A program made the translations under genes and the position numbers. A stretch of 64,000 nucleotides of DNA from Cellvibrio sp. UBA7661 (GTDB lineage: Bacteria > Pseudomonadota > Gammaproteobacteria > Pseudomonadales > Cellvibrionaceae): NCBI GenBank assembly GCA_002483365.1, contig DLHT01000012.1, positions 1-64,000 of the forward strand, read 5' to 3'. Of this stretch, positions 54,325-62,263 are shown piece by piece. The notes below the pieces were generated by a model. The model saw only the letters and a program-made list of their open reading frames with translations. It was not told the origin of the DNA and did not search any database. Numbering within the stretch: the stretch's first letter is position 1; each line of letters starts with the position of its first letter.

Positions 54325-55554
54325 ATGAGTCAGATGGAATCCATTCCTGTGCAGCCTTCTACACAGCCCCTCACGCCAGTCGAATTTGACCCCACCAAAA
54401 CCGTGTTGCCGGTCATAGGCGCTGTGAGTTTTGTGCATTTGCTGAATGATTTGATCCAGGCGATTTTGCCCTCGATCTACCCGCTGCTAAAAAGCGATTA
54501 CGCTCTGAGTTTTACCCAGATCGGCATGATTACCCTTGCCTTCCAGATGACGGCATCGCTGCTGCAACCGGGCATTGGTTTGTATACGGATAAACACCCA
54601 AAACCCTATTTGCTGCCTACCGGAATGCTATTCACCCTGTGCGGTTTGGTGATGTTGGCGCTGGCGAGTAACTTCACTTGGCTGCTGATCGCATCGGCCA
54701 TGATCGGCTTGGGCTCATCCACCTTTCACCCTGAGGCTTCACGCGTTGCGCGTATGGCATCGGGCGGGCGCTTTGGTTTTGCGCAATCGTTTTTCCAAGT
54801 GGGCGGCAACGCAGGCTCTGCATTTGGCCCGCTGCTCGCTGCCGCGATTATTTTGCCGCAAGGTCAGGGCGCAATTGGCTGGTTTACGCTATTTGCGATT
54901 TTGGGTTTTACAGTTTTATTTAACGTAAGCCGTTGGACAATTCGCTCGCGCGCATCGCTCAAGAGCACAAAAAAAAATCCGCACTTCGCCCATCTGTCGC
55001 GCGCGCAAATTGCCGGTGCATTAACGGTGCTCGCAATTTTGGTGTTCTCCAAGTACATCTATATGGCAGCGTTCACCAACTACTACACGTTTTATATGAT
55101 GGAAAAATTTTCCACCTCCGTCGCTAACGCACAATTATTGTTGTTTTTATTTTTAGCGGCAGTCGCCGTAGGTACCTTTGCCGGTGGGCCAATTGGCGAC
55201 AAGGTTGGGCGTAAAGCGGTGATCTGGATCTCCATCCTCGGCGCTGCGCCTTTTACATTGTTATTTCCCTACTGCAATTTATTCTGGACGGCGGTGTTAT
55301 CAGTCGTGATCGGCTTGGTTTTATCGTCCGCCTTCTCGGCAATAGTGGTACTCGCACAAGAATTAGTCCCCACCAAAATCGGCATGATCTCCGGCGTATT
55401 TTTTGGATTGATGTTTGGTATTAGCGGAATTGCCGCAGCAGGCTTGGGCGCAATTGCCGATGCGACATCGATTGAGTATATGTTTGATCTCTGCGCTTAT
55501 CTGCCGCTGATCGGGATAGTGACGGTGTTGTTGCCTGCGATGAAACGGGATTAA
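54325..55554 (+). CDS. MFS transporter, fosmidomycin-resistance (Fsr)-like
   Basis: This 12-helix major facilitator protein of 409 residues resembles Fsr. Signatures are HLLNDLIQAILPSIYPLLK in helix 1, GLYTDKHPKPYLLP at the helix 2-3 loop, GLGSSTFHPEASRVARMASGG and GGPIGDKVGRKAVIW. It probably exports small hydrophilic compounds. The start MSQMESIP has a GGAG about 12 bases upstream; the next methionine, three codons on, is also possible. It is divergent from the cupin-AraC gene. Confidence 0.9.
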   Translation: MSQMESIPVQPSTQPLTPVEFDPTKTVLPVIGAVSFVHLLNDLIQAILPSIYPLLKSDYALSFTQIGMITLAFQMTASLLQPGIGLYTDKHPKPYLLPTGMLFTLCGLVMLALASNFTWLLIASAMIGLGSSTFHPEASRVARMASGGRFGFAQSFFQVGGNAGSAFGPLLAAAIILPQGQGAIGWFTLFAILGFTVLFNVSRWTIRSRASLKSTKKNPHFAHLSRAQIAGALTVLAILVFSKYIYMAAFTNYYTFYMMEKFSTSVANAQLLLFLFLAAVAVGTFAGGPIGDKVGRKAVIWISILGAAPFTLLFPYCNLFWTAVLSVVIGLVLSSAFSAIVVLAQELVPTKIGMISGVFFGLMFGISGIAAAGLGAIADATSIEYMFDLCAYLPLIGIVTVLLPAMKRD

Positions 55555-55605
55555 CTCGCCGCAAACTGATTTCGGAAATTTATTTTGTAGGTTGGGTCGC
55601 GCCGT

Positions 55606-55670
55606 GTAGGCAGCAATGCCCAACACTTTGGCGATTGAATAGATTTGTTGGGCATAGCTGCCCAGCCTAC
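55606..55670. repeat. Imperfect inverted repeat after the MFS gene
   Basis: The arms GTAGGCAGCAATGCCCAACA and TGTTGGGCATAGCTGCCCAG-CCTAC pair over about 20 bases around a 21-base loop. An outer GTAGGTTGGG copy lies just before. This resembles GTAGG-type extragenic repeats common in gammaproteobacteria. It has no T-run. Confidence 0.65.
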
Positions 55671-55729
55671 GCGCAGCTCAAAACTATTTTTAGATCAATG
55701 CTAGCGATCAGCCAAAATAGGAAATTGAG

Positions 55730-55801
55730 ATAACACCAAGGTCAATATACATTGTTGATTTGATGCAAGGCGTAGCAGCATTTACCACAGTCGCTTGTTA
55801 T
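55730..55801 (-). repeat. Short divergent attC-like site (last cassette)
   Basis: On the minus strand this begins ATAACAAGCG seven bases after the stop of the split cassette gene and ends GGTGTTAT. Its ends match the ATAAC/GTTAT boundaries of the three long sites, and its position after the gene is the same. However, it is only 72 bp and its interior is unrelated, so it is a weaker call. Confidence 0.4.
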
Positions 55802-55808
55802 ATTGCTT

Positions 55809-56429
55809 TTAGAGTGAAAAAGTCTCGCTATAAGCTTTAACCCATTCTTTTTCAATCCACCAATTTTCACCATTTTCGTTGATTTGACGAACAATTTCCT
55901 TTGGGGTCATAAACTGCGCCCATTGCAAACTATATTCGGCAACTTGACGCATTGCTTGCGATAGCAACTCAATTGATTCCTGTTCATTTATTAGCTCCGC
56001 ACCGAATACATTTAATGATTCTTGGCTTTGGATTTCTCGGCCACCGTAGTAGATTGGATGATAATTATTAAAAGACATTCCTTGTTGACCAAGGGGATTA
56101 ATATACTTCCATACAGATGAATTAAAGCCTGACTCTATAAACGACCCAATTTTAAATGGAGATATTTGAACTGGCGAGGCTCGATCAATATCTTGAAAAG
56201 CTGAAACTTTTACCCTTTCTGTTCCCAGTGGAACATTCACATGCCTTAACGCCACAGTTAGGTATTTAACTTGAAAATGAGAAGCATTTTTTTCTTTTGC
56301 CAAAATGAAAGATAATTGAAAATCACTGTTCAGAATGTGCCAATTCCCATTTTTGTATTAAAACCCTTTAGGCTCCAAATACTCAATCCCTAATTTATAG
56401 TTAATACTATCGAACTCTTTAGTTAGCAT
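55809..56429 (-). pseudogene. Cassette gene interrupted by in-frame TAA
   Basis: A frame opens with ATG at 56429, 26 bp inside the cassette boundary, and runs MLTKEFDSINYKLG...EPKGF for 23 codons. A TAA at 56358-56360 interrupts it, and it then continues in the same frame (YKNGNWHILNSDF onward) for 183 more codons. No ATG lies soon after the stop; the nearest start-like codons are CTG at 56333 and TTG at 56303. The TTG would give a 164-residue product with the rest of the fold. No family is recognised, and no signal or membrane segment is seen. It is probably a recent nonsense allele or a gene needing readthrough; a sequencing error is possible. Confidence 0.7.
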
Positions 56430-56454
56430 TTATTTTATTCACTAGGTTTTTAAT

Positions 56455-56581
56455 ATAACGCAGTGCTCAACGGCAGTTTGTAAATCGTGGTTTTGTAGTT
56501 TACTTTTGCGCAGCAAAACCACAAAACTGCGACTTAATACTGTCCAGCGCACGCAGTGCGCGTGTCGGAGCATTTTGTTAT
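56455..56581 (-). repeat. attC-like recombination site 1
   Basis: This 127-bp imperfect palindrome is bounded by ATAAC and GTTAT. Outer arms pair through TGCTC/GAGCA. Inner arms pair GGCAGT with ACTGTCC, leaving one unpaired base, the hallmark asymmetry of attC. A central stem GTGGTTTTG/CAAAACCAC follows. A small GCGCAC/GTGCGC hairpin lies on the gene side. The stop codon of the 95-residue cassette gene lies inside the boundary (TAACAAAATGC). Confidence 0.8.
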
Positions 56582-56865
56582 GTGCATTCTATTGTGCTGA
56601 CAATATGAACAATTAAAACGGTACTGCCTACCAAATAGCTAGAGCACCAAACATTTTTCAATCCGCTCACAGCAACAGGCTGATTGTCTGGCTCATTGAC
56701 TTGAGCAATTAAATCAGACCAAGCTTTTTCTGTAATGTCAGGAAAAACCTGAGAATCAAGCTTCTCTGCCCAACTCAAAGTAGCCGCCTGTAAACTCTCT
56801 TCCTGATACTGAGATATAAAAGTTCCACCATCAAAATCAACCAAGAACGTGAATAATTCCTTCAT
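56578..56865 (-). CDS. Cassette-encoded 95-residue protein, unknown
   Basis: No family is recognised. The protein is soluble and acidic, with MKELFTFLVDFDGGTFISQY at the start and a C-terminal stretch WCSSYLVGSTVLIVHIVSTI that is strand-like. The start is set by a GGAG about 11 bases upstream; a longer frame would run back into the attC-like site. Its TAA stop is part of the following attC-like site. Cassette genes of this size are often toxin-antitoxin or small defence proteins, but no sequence evidence supports that here. Confidence 0.75.
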   Translation of the reverse strand: MKELFTFLVDFDGGTFISQYQEESLQAATLSWAEKLDSQVFPDITEKAWSDLIAQVNEPDNQPVAVSGLKNVWCSSYLVGSTVLIVHIVSTIECT

Positions 56866-56888
56866 TTCAAGATGAACTCCTATTGCAA

Positions 56889-57016
56889 ATAACACCGTAT
56901 AAAACGGCAGCTTGTAAATTGTGGTTTGTGGATTATTTTTTGCAGAGCAAAACCACAAAACTGCGATTAAAAAACTGTCCAGCCACGAAGTGCGCGGTGC
57001 TTGAGCGATTTGTTAT
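56889..57016 (-). repeat. attC-like recombination site 2
   Basis: This 128-bp site is closely related to sites 1 and 3. It is bounded by ATAAC/GTTAT, with inner arms GGCAG and CTGTCC and the shared central GCAAAACCACAAAACTGCG. It starts two bases after the GNAT stop codon on the minus strand. Confidence 0.8.
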
Positions 57017-57018
57017 AT

Positions 57019-57453
57019 TCAGGTCAACTCCAAATGGAGCAGTGGAAATGGGTTTCCCTGTCCATCTAGTGGGGAGCGGCCAATTACTCTGAAACCTAAA
57101 TGCTCATAAAAGCCGGTTGCATTAGGATTCTGCTCATTCACATCAACCTTTCGCGCGCCCTGATTTTTTATGGCATTTTTTAGTAAGAAGGACCCGATGC
57201 CTTTGTTTCTGTGTGATGGAGATACAAAAAGCATTTCAACATTTTGTTCTGCGACCCCAATGAAGCCAACGATTGTATTGCTTTCATCTTTAGCAACTCG
57301 CAGATCCACTGCGTCGAAATAGTGCTCAAGTATTCGAGGTTTAAGATAGTTTATGTTTTCTTCACTTAGGAAATCATGCGTGGCGCGCACTGATGACTCC
57401 CAGATTTCTATTAGTGCCAAATAATCGCTTTTTGTGGCTGTGTCGATTTTCAT
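57019..57453 (-). CDS. Cassette-encoded GNAT acetyltransferase
   Basis: This is a 144-residue acetyltransferase. MKIDTATKSDYLALIEIWESS begins the fold, here given in part. VEMLFVSPSHRNKGIGSFLL carries the acetyl-CoA loop (HRNKGIG), and NPNATGFYEHLGFRVIGR is the C-terminal motif; the latter two identify a complete GNAT domain close to the YjaB type. The start ATG follows AAGG; the longer frame would run into attC-like site 3. Acetyltransferases are among the commonest recognisable cassette products. The substrate is unknown. Confidence 0.9.
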   Translation of the reverse strand: MKIDTATKSDYLALIEIWESSVRATHDFLSEENINYLKPRILEHYFDAVDLRVAKDESNTIVGFIGVAEQNVEMLFVSPSHRNKGIGSFLLKNAIKNQGARKVDVNEQNPNATGFYEHLGFRVIGRSPLDGQGNPFPLLHLELT

Positions 57454-57468
57454 ATGTACCTTAGGAAT

Positions 57469-57596
57469 ATAACACCGTATACAAAGGCAGTTTGTAAGTT
57501 GTAGTTTTGCGGAATATTTTTGCGCAGCAAAACCACAAAGCCGCGACTTACAAACTGTCCAGAGCACGTAGTGCGCGAGTTGGAGCACTTTGTTAT
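57469..57596 (-). repeat. attC-like recombination site 3
   Basis: This 128-bp site is bounded by ATAAC/GTTAT. The inner arms GTTTGTAAGT and ACTTACAAAC are perfectly complementary, followed by GTCC against GGC. GCGCAGCAAAACCACAAAG is shared with the other sites. The TAA stop of the upstream two-helix protein lies within its boundary. Confidence 0.8.
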
Positions 57597-57913
57597 TTTT
57601 TATTTTTACGCCACTTCCACGTTCTTTCTAGAGCTTTTTTCACTCCACGGGAATAGAAATAACCAAATATAAGCAAAAACGAAATTGAAAAACCACACAT
57701 TAAGATAAGCTCAACAGGTTTTTCATTTGGGTATTTTTCAGGTTTCAATAATATTGAAATTGCCACAAATGAAAAAGCAACTATTGCGAATATTGAAATT
57801 CTTTTAATGCTAAAACCTAAGCTCTGCAACCTTTTTTGGTGAGCAAACTCTTCAATTTCACTAGGGGGAGAACCTCTGCATAGCTTTATAAAGCGCTCTT
57901 TCAAGTTATTCAT
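57593..57913 (-). CDS. Cassette-encoded two-helix membrane protein
   Basis: This 106-residue protein of unknown function has a helical N-terminus (PPSEIEEFAHQKRLQSLG) and two transmembrane helices (about 38-56 and 68-87). The C-terminus is strongly basic (SRGVKKALERTWKWRKNKK), so both ends should be cytoplasmic. No strong ribosome site precedes the ATG. Its stop codon is part of attC-like site 3. No attC-like site is found upstream, so it is the first cassette on the side where an integrase would be expected. Confidence 0.75.
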   Translation of the reverse strand: MNNLKERFIKLCRGSPPSEIEEFAHQKRLQSLGFSIKRISIFAIVAFSFVAISILLKPEKYPNEKPVELILMCGFSISFLLIFGYFYSRGVKKALERTWKWRKNKK

Positions 57914-58329
57914 AGAATAAATGCCAAATGTTATTTTAACAAACCTTACCCATGATATAGATGATTCTAAAAATTTTCATAGCGCCAAGTTAACGTCTCG
58001 GCCTATATGCTTTTCAACATAACAATTTACTTAGATAGAATTTTTCCATCCAAGTTTTAAAAGTAATTTAATAGAACATCTTCCAGTCGCACGTCATTAT
58101 TGTATTTCATTCAGGAGTCTGTTGCGGTTCGCAAGCTCATCAGCAACCTAATGGCACAATGCCAACGAATATCACTTATTTGCAGACAATTCTATTACAA
58201 CGCATAACGTCACAAATTATTTTCACCACTCATGGGTAACCAAAAAAATTACTCTAACCCAATTAAACCACCCGCAAATCAGTGCGGCACGCTGTACCAA
58301 ACAATCCTTAAACACGCGCACTGTCGGTG
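57914..58329. other. Gene-free stretch between cassette array and histidine kinase
   Basis: This 416-bp AT-rich stretch has no convincing frame on either strand. A hairpin, GTTGCGGTTCG...CATCAGCAAC, lies at about 58122-58147. No integrase gene, attC-like palindrome or recognisable attI was found. It includes the downstream end of the kinase operon, but no T-run terminator is clear. Confidence 0.5.
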
Positions 58330-59673
58330 TTAACGGGTGGTGGGTGCGCCTTCGGGAGCGTTCGGCAGTAATATCTTCACGCAAAGCCCACCACCCTTGC
58401 GGTTTTCAAGGGAAATATATCCGCCATGAGCGTCTACTATTTCGCGGCAGAGAGACAGACCTATTCCGCTACCGGATTGCTTGGTGGTGTAAAAGGGCAG
58501 CAATGCATTTTCCATAATGTTGGCAGACATACCTGTGCCGCGATCCAACACTTTTAGCACACTGTATTGACTGTTTTGCTCTAGCGTCAAACATATTTGA
58601 TCTGCAGCTGAACCGGATTCATGTGCGTTTTTTAGCAAATTGGTAATCACTTGCTGAATCTGCACCGGGTCAAAATACCCCGGGCTGACGGGTACATTTC
58701 CGTCAAAAGAAAATTCCAACGCTACTGACAGTTTTTTTATAAATTCAGACCAATCTACTATTTTCTTTTCAGGCATTGGCAGTTTGGCAATCCGCGCATA
58801 GCCATCGATGAAGTGCTTAAGATGCTGGGCGCGCTCACCGATAGTTTCGAAAACGACGCTCAACTGATTGTATTTTTCCTGTTCGACCAATAGCTGCCCG
58901 GAATGCGCCATTGAAGAGATGGGTGCTAACGAATTATTGAGTTCATGGGTAATGGTGCGAATCACTTTTTTCCATATCACAGCCTCCTGACGATGGAGTT
59001 CAAAGGTCATTCGCTTGATCAGCAGCACCTCATGCTTGCGTGCGTTAAGAATAAAACGTCCGGTGGTAATGTGATAAAGCTCATCCCCCGAGCTCTCCCT
59101 CACCCTGAATAAACCCTCCTTGCGCTGGGAGATAATTTCCCTCAGCAAATCAGATGTCAGTTTAATAGCATCGGAAAAGTACAATCCATTAATGGGCTTG
59201 CCAGCGTTGAGAATATCTTTTGCAAAACCATTTGAATAAATAACGCGATCTTCTTGGTCAATGAGTACAACCCCCATGTTGGAATGTTGAATCACCATAT
59301 CCAACAGTAATTCGCGCTGATAAACGTGCTGGCGCTCATTGCGCAATTTTTCAGATAGCTGATTAAAAATGGCGATGATTTCGTTTAACTCGTCCCTCCC
59401 TGTATTGGCGATACTTACGCTGAAATCGTTATCCATCAGGTTCAGCATACCGTTATGAATAGCGGCAATTTTGATATTGTGATCCTGCGCTAATTTACGC
59501 ACTAGCCAGATCGAAATCACCAACGATATTGGCAGAGCGATTAACAACGCTACCAGCAACTCATCGATGAATATTGAGAACAGAACAAGAATGCACAAGC
59601 CAAGGGTGACCGATAGCGCCACTATCGCGCTGAGTTTTCCTTCGAGGGAGAATTTTCTATTGATTGTGTTCAA
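58330..59673 (-). CDS. Sensor histidine kinase (NtrY-like)
   Basis: This membrane sensor kinase has two helices (about 14-32 and 38-58 from the start used), a HAMP-like segment and a PAS domain (VVLIDQEDRVIYSNGFAKDI). The dimerisation/phosphoacceptor helix is ITHELNNSLAPISSM with the conserved histidine. The ATPase domain has NLLKNAHES, LDRGTGM and GSGIGLSLCREIV. The start is uncertain. TTG at 59673 gives a 17-bp overlap with the response regulator, while the GTG at 59748 would add 25 residues of doubtful nature. It should phosphorylate the adjacent sigma-54-type regulator. Confidence 0.88.
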   Translation of the reverse strand: MNTINRKFSLEGKLSAIVALSVTLGLCILVLFSIFIDELLVALLIALPISLVISIWLVRKLAQDHNIKIAAIHNGMLNLMDNDFSVSIANTGRDELNEIIAIFNQLSEKLRNERQHVYQRELLLDMVIQHSNMGVVLIDQEDRVIYSNGFAKDILNAGKPINGLYFSDAIKLTSDLLREIISQRKEGLFRVRESSGDELYHITTGRFILNARKHEVLLIKRMTFELHRQEAVIWKKVIRTITHELNNSLAPISSMAHSGQLLVEQEKYNQLSVVFETIGERAQHLKHFIDGYARIAKLPMPEKKIVDWSEFIKKLSVALEFSFDGNVPVSPGYFDPVQIQQVITNLLKNAHESGSAADQICLTLEQNSQYSVLKVLDRGTGMSANIMENALLPFYTTKQSGSGIGLSLCREIVDAHGGYISLENRKGGGLCVKILLPNAPEGAPTTR

Positions 59674-61024
59674 TCTGATATTTTTCCAATCGACGGTAGA
59701 GAGCTTGACGTGAAAAACCCAATTGTCGCGCTGCCTGGGCAACAACACCCTGATTTTGTTTTAGCACCATTTCGATAACCTCGCGCGAGGGTTCTGCGAT
59801 CACAGGTTTGTAATTATCAAGTGTGGTGTCATTAATGGGCAAACCAAAATCGTTGAGCTGCAGCTTTCCTCCCTCGTTCAAAATCAGCGCGCGCTGGCAG
59901 GCGTTCTCCAATTCACGAACGTTTCCCGGCCAAGGGTAGCAATGCAATGCATGCAAAACCGAATGATCCAGTTGCGCCTGCCCGCGAAGAAAATGGTGTA
60001 TAAGCGGCAATATGTCATCCTTACGCTCCACCAAAGCGGGAACTTTTAGTTCAAACACATTCAGGCGATAAAACAGGTCTTCGCGAAATTCACCGTTTTT
60101 AATCGCGCGTTCAAGATTGGTGTTGGTAGCGCTGATAACCCGCACATTACAATGACGGGTTTCGCTTGAGCCCAACCGCTCAAATTCTCCAGATTGTAAA
60201 ACCCGCAACAACTTTGCCTGCCCCGATGCCGACAAGTTACCCAGCTCATCAAGAAAGAGAGTGCCTCCGTCCGCTGCTTCAAAGCGACCGATACGCTTTT
60301 TGCTGATACCGGTATAAGCCCCCGCTTCTGCACCAAACAATTCCGCCTCTATTAATTCCTGCGGTAATGCGCCGACATTGACACACACAAACGGCCCGGT
60401 GTTTACGCGCGAATTTGCCTGAATAATTTGCGCAATTTTTTCCTTGCCTGAACCATTGGGGCCAGTGATCAGTACCGGTACATCCGCGCGGGCAATTTTT
60501 ACCGCAAGGCTGACTAATGCATGCATCGCAGCACTTTGGTAAATAAGCCCACAAAGATTCGCGGTTGCTAACAAGCGTGCTTTTTCAGCCAGCAAGGTTT
60601 GCGCTTGCAATCGCTGCTGCTGTTGCAAGTCTTCCAGTTCCAATAAATTTTTAATCGTGGTCACTAATTTAATATCGTCCCAAGGCTTGGCGATATAATC
60701 CGCAGCACCGTTCTTCACTAACTCTATAGCGGTTTCAAGTTGCGTCCATGCGGTGATCAGAATGATGGGGATATCAGGCCGAATTTGCCTGAGGCTGTAA
60801 AACAGCGCCTTGCCCTCCTGCCCCGAGGTAGTGTCCTCGGAAAAATTCATATCCTGTACAACCAAAGCGATGCTGCCATCTTCTTCCAAACGCCTGGTCG
60901 CCGCTTGTGGTGTCAGCGCAATTTCAGCAGCAATACCATGCACGTCAAGCAACAAATGAAGTGCTTTTCCGACAGCGGGATTGTCATCAACAATCAGAAT
61001 TTTTTGAGCGGATTCTTTTGGCAT
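59657..61024 (-). CDS. Sigma-54-type response regulator
   Basis: This 455-residue NtrC-class regulator has a receiver domain with D13/D14, phospho-acceptor D58 and AKPWDD. The AAA+ domain has Walker A GPNGSGKEK and Walker B GGTLFLDELGN. The Fis-type helix-turn-helix is VAQAARQLGFSRQALYRRL at the end. The sigma-54 contact loop reads GAYTGI rather than GAFTGA, which is unusual. The start at MPKESAQ has a GGGA site. It lies between the FtsX permease and the kinase in a leftward operon and probably regulates the efflux genes. Confidence 0.92.
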   Translation of the reverse strand: MPKESAQKILIVDDNPAVGKALHLLLDVHGIAAEIALTPQAATRRLEEDGSIALVVQDMNFSEDTTSGQEGKALFYSLRQIRPDIPIILITAWTQLETAIELVKNGAADYIAKPWDDIKLVTTIKNLLELEDLQQQQRLQAQTLLAEKARLLATANLCGLIYQSAAMHALVSLAVKIARADVPVLITGPNGSGKEKIAQIIQANSRVNTGPFVCVNVGALPQELIEAELFGAEAGAYTGISKKRIGRFEAADGGTLFLDELGNLSASGQAKLLRVLQSGEFERLGSSETRHCNVRVISATNTNLERAIKNGEFREDLFYRLNVFELKVPALVERKDDILPLIHHFLRGQAQLDHSVLHALHCYPWPGNVRELENACQRALILNEGGKLQLNDFGLPINDTTLDNYKPVIAEPSREVIEMVLKQNQGVVAQAARQLGFSRQALYRRLEKYQIEHNQ

Positions 61025-61039
61025 ACATCCCACACACAT

Positions 61040-62245
61040 TTAAACATTGGAGACAGCTTCAACAGGCGAAATCTGCGCAGCCTTTCGAACCGGCGAATAG
61101 GCTGCCAATAAAGTAACCAGCAGCAAAAAAATTACAGTTATCAGCACATATTCTATTTGCAGCAGCTCCATACCATAGGTTCGTGCCATGTAGCTGCTAT
61201 TCACATAGGCGATTGTGCTACCAACAATTGCAGAGCATACCACCAAGGTGACATTTTCCAGCATGAAATAGCGCATAACCCCCGCCTTGGTAGAACCCAG
61301 CGCGCGCCGGATACCAATGTGTTTGCGACGCTGGGTTACCCAAAACGTGGTCAGGCCAAAAATCCCCAAGGCGTTAACGAATGTCAGCAAAAATATTACG
61401 AATGATAAAATTTTGATCATTGCATAATCGCTGGTGTAGGTTTCGCGCTGTATTTGCTTCACTGATTTTTCATCGCCAATCAAACGCGTGCTGTCGATTG
61501 CGCGTAGCTTTTCAACCACCGCGAGCATTATTTCATCCCGCTGCTCAGGGTTGGTTCGCACAAGATAATTGATAGAGTTGTCTTTACTAATCTCGGGAAG
61601 AATTGTTGCGCTAGCGGCGAATTCAGAATCCGGCCAGGGCCCCATCAAGCGTTCGACAACACCGATAACAGTCAATTGCAAATTTCCCATATAGACCGTT
61701 TTACCTACAGCGGACTCATCGGAAAACATTCTCTCGGCAAGATCTTTAGTAAGAATAGCAACGCTCTGTTCGGGTGTATTCTCTTGCGCAAAAAAATTGA
61801 TTTCATTGGCATTGAAGTTTCTCCCTTCAATTAGTACCAATCCGAGTGTTGACAAACTATGCTCGGTCATCTCATAGATCGCAGTAGAAAAATCGGCGAG
61901 CTTGTTTTCCGGGCTTGTGTAGAGTGATGCCGAAGACCCGGAACCAGATAGCGGCACAGTCGATATAGGTGTTGCATCAATAACGCCTGGAGTTGCGCGA
62001 ATAATTTCCATATCCCGCTTCACGATTTGCTCCATGTCTGAGTCGGGTGAATTTTGCCGCATCCATAACTTGAATAATTCGTCTTCCACTAATCCACTGG
62101 GACGCTCAATTTTTGCGATGCGCTCACTGACGACGAATAATGCCGAGCTCACCACGGCAATGGTGAGTGACAACTGAAGAATAATCAGCAGCGGCCCGGT
62201 TTTATTGCGCCACAAGCTTTTAATAATCGGTATGAGATCTAACAT
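61040..62245 (-). CDS. MacB/FtsX-type ABC transporter permease
   Basis: This 401-residue permease has one N-terminal helix (about 18-40), a large periplasmic MacB-PCD-like domain (about 41-275) and three C-terminal helices in the FtsX domain. The FtsX domain contains QRRKHIGIRRALGSTKAGVM and ends AAYSPVRKAAQISPVEAV. Such proteins work in tripartite efflux or lipoprotein export. It follows a second related permease by 18 bp and precedes the response regulator by 15 bp, so it is in the same operon. Confidence 0.92.
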   Translation of the reverse strand: MLDLIPIIKSLWRNKTGPLLIILQLSLTIAVVSSALFVVSERIAKIERPSGLVEDELFKLWMRQNSPDSDMEQIVKRDMEIIRATPGVIDATPISTVPLSGSGSSASLYTSPENKLADFSTAIYEMTEHSLSTLGLVLIEGRNFNANEINFFAQENTPEQSVAILTKDLAERMFSDESAVGKTVYMGNLQLTVIGVVERLMGPWPDSEFAASATILPEISKDNSINYLVRTNPEQRDEIMLAVVEKLRAIDSTRLIGDEKSVKQIQRETYTSDYAMIKILSFVIFLLTFVNALGIFGLTTFWVTQRRKHIGIRRALGSTKAGVMRYFMLENVTLVVCSAIVGSTIAYVNSSYMARTYGMELLQIEYVLITVIFLLLVTLLAAYSPVRKAAQISPVEAVSNV

Positions 62246-62263
62246 AAAATGATCCTGAGGCTA

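Noticed and set aside
57914..58329. Search for an integrase or attI next to the first cassette
   Set aside because: No frame with tyrosine-recombinase motifs and no attC-type palindrome was found, so no platform was called.
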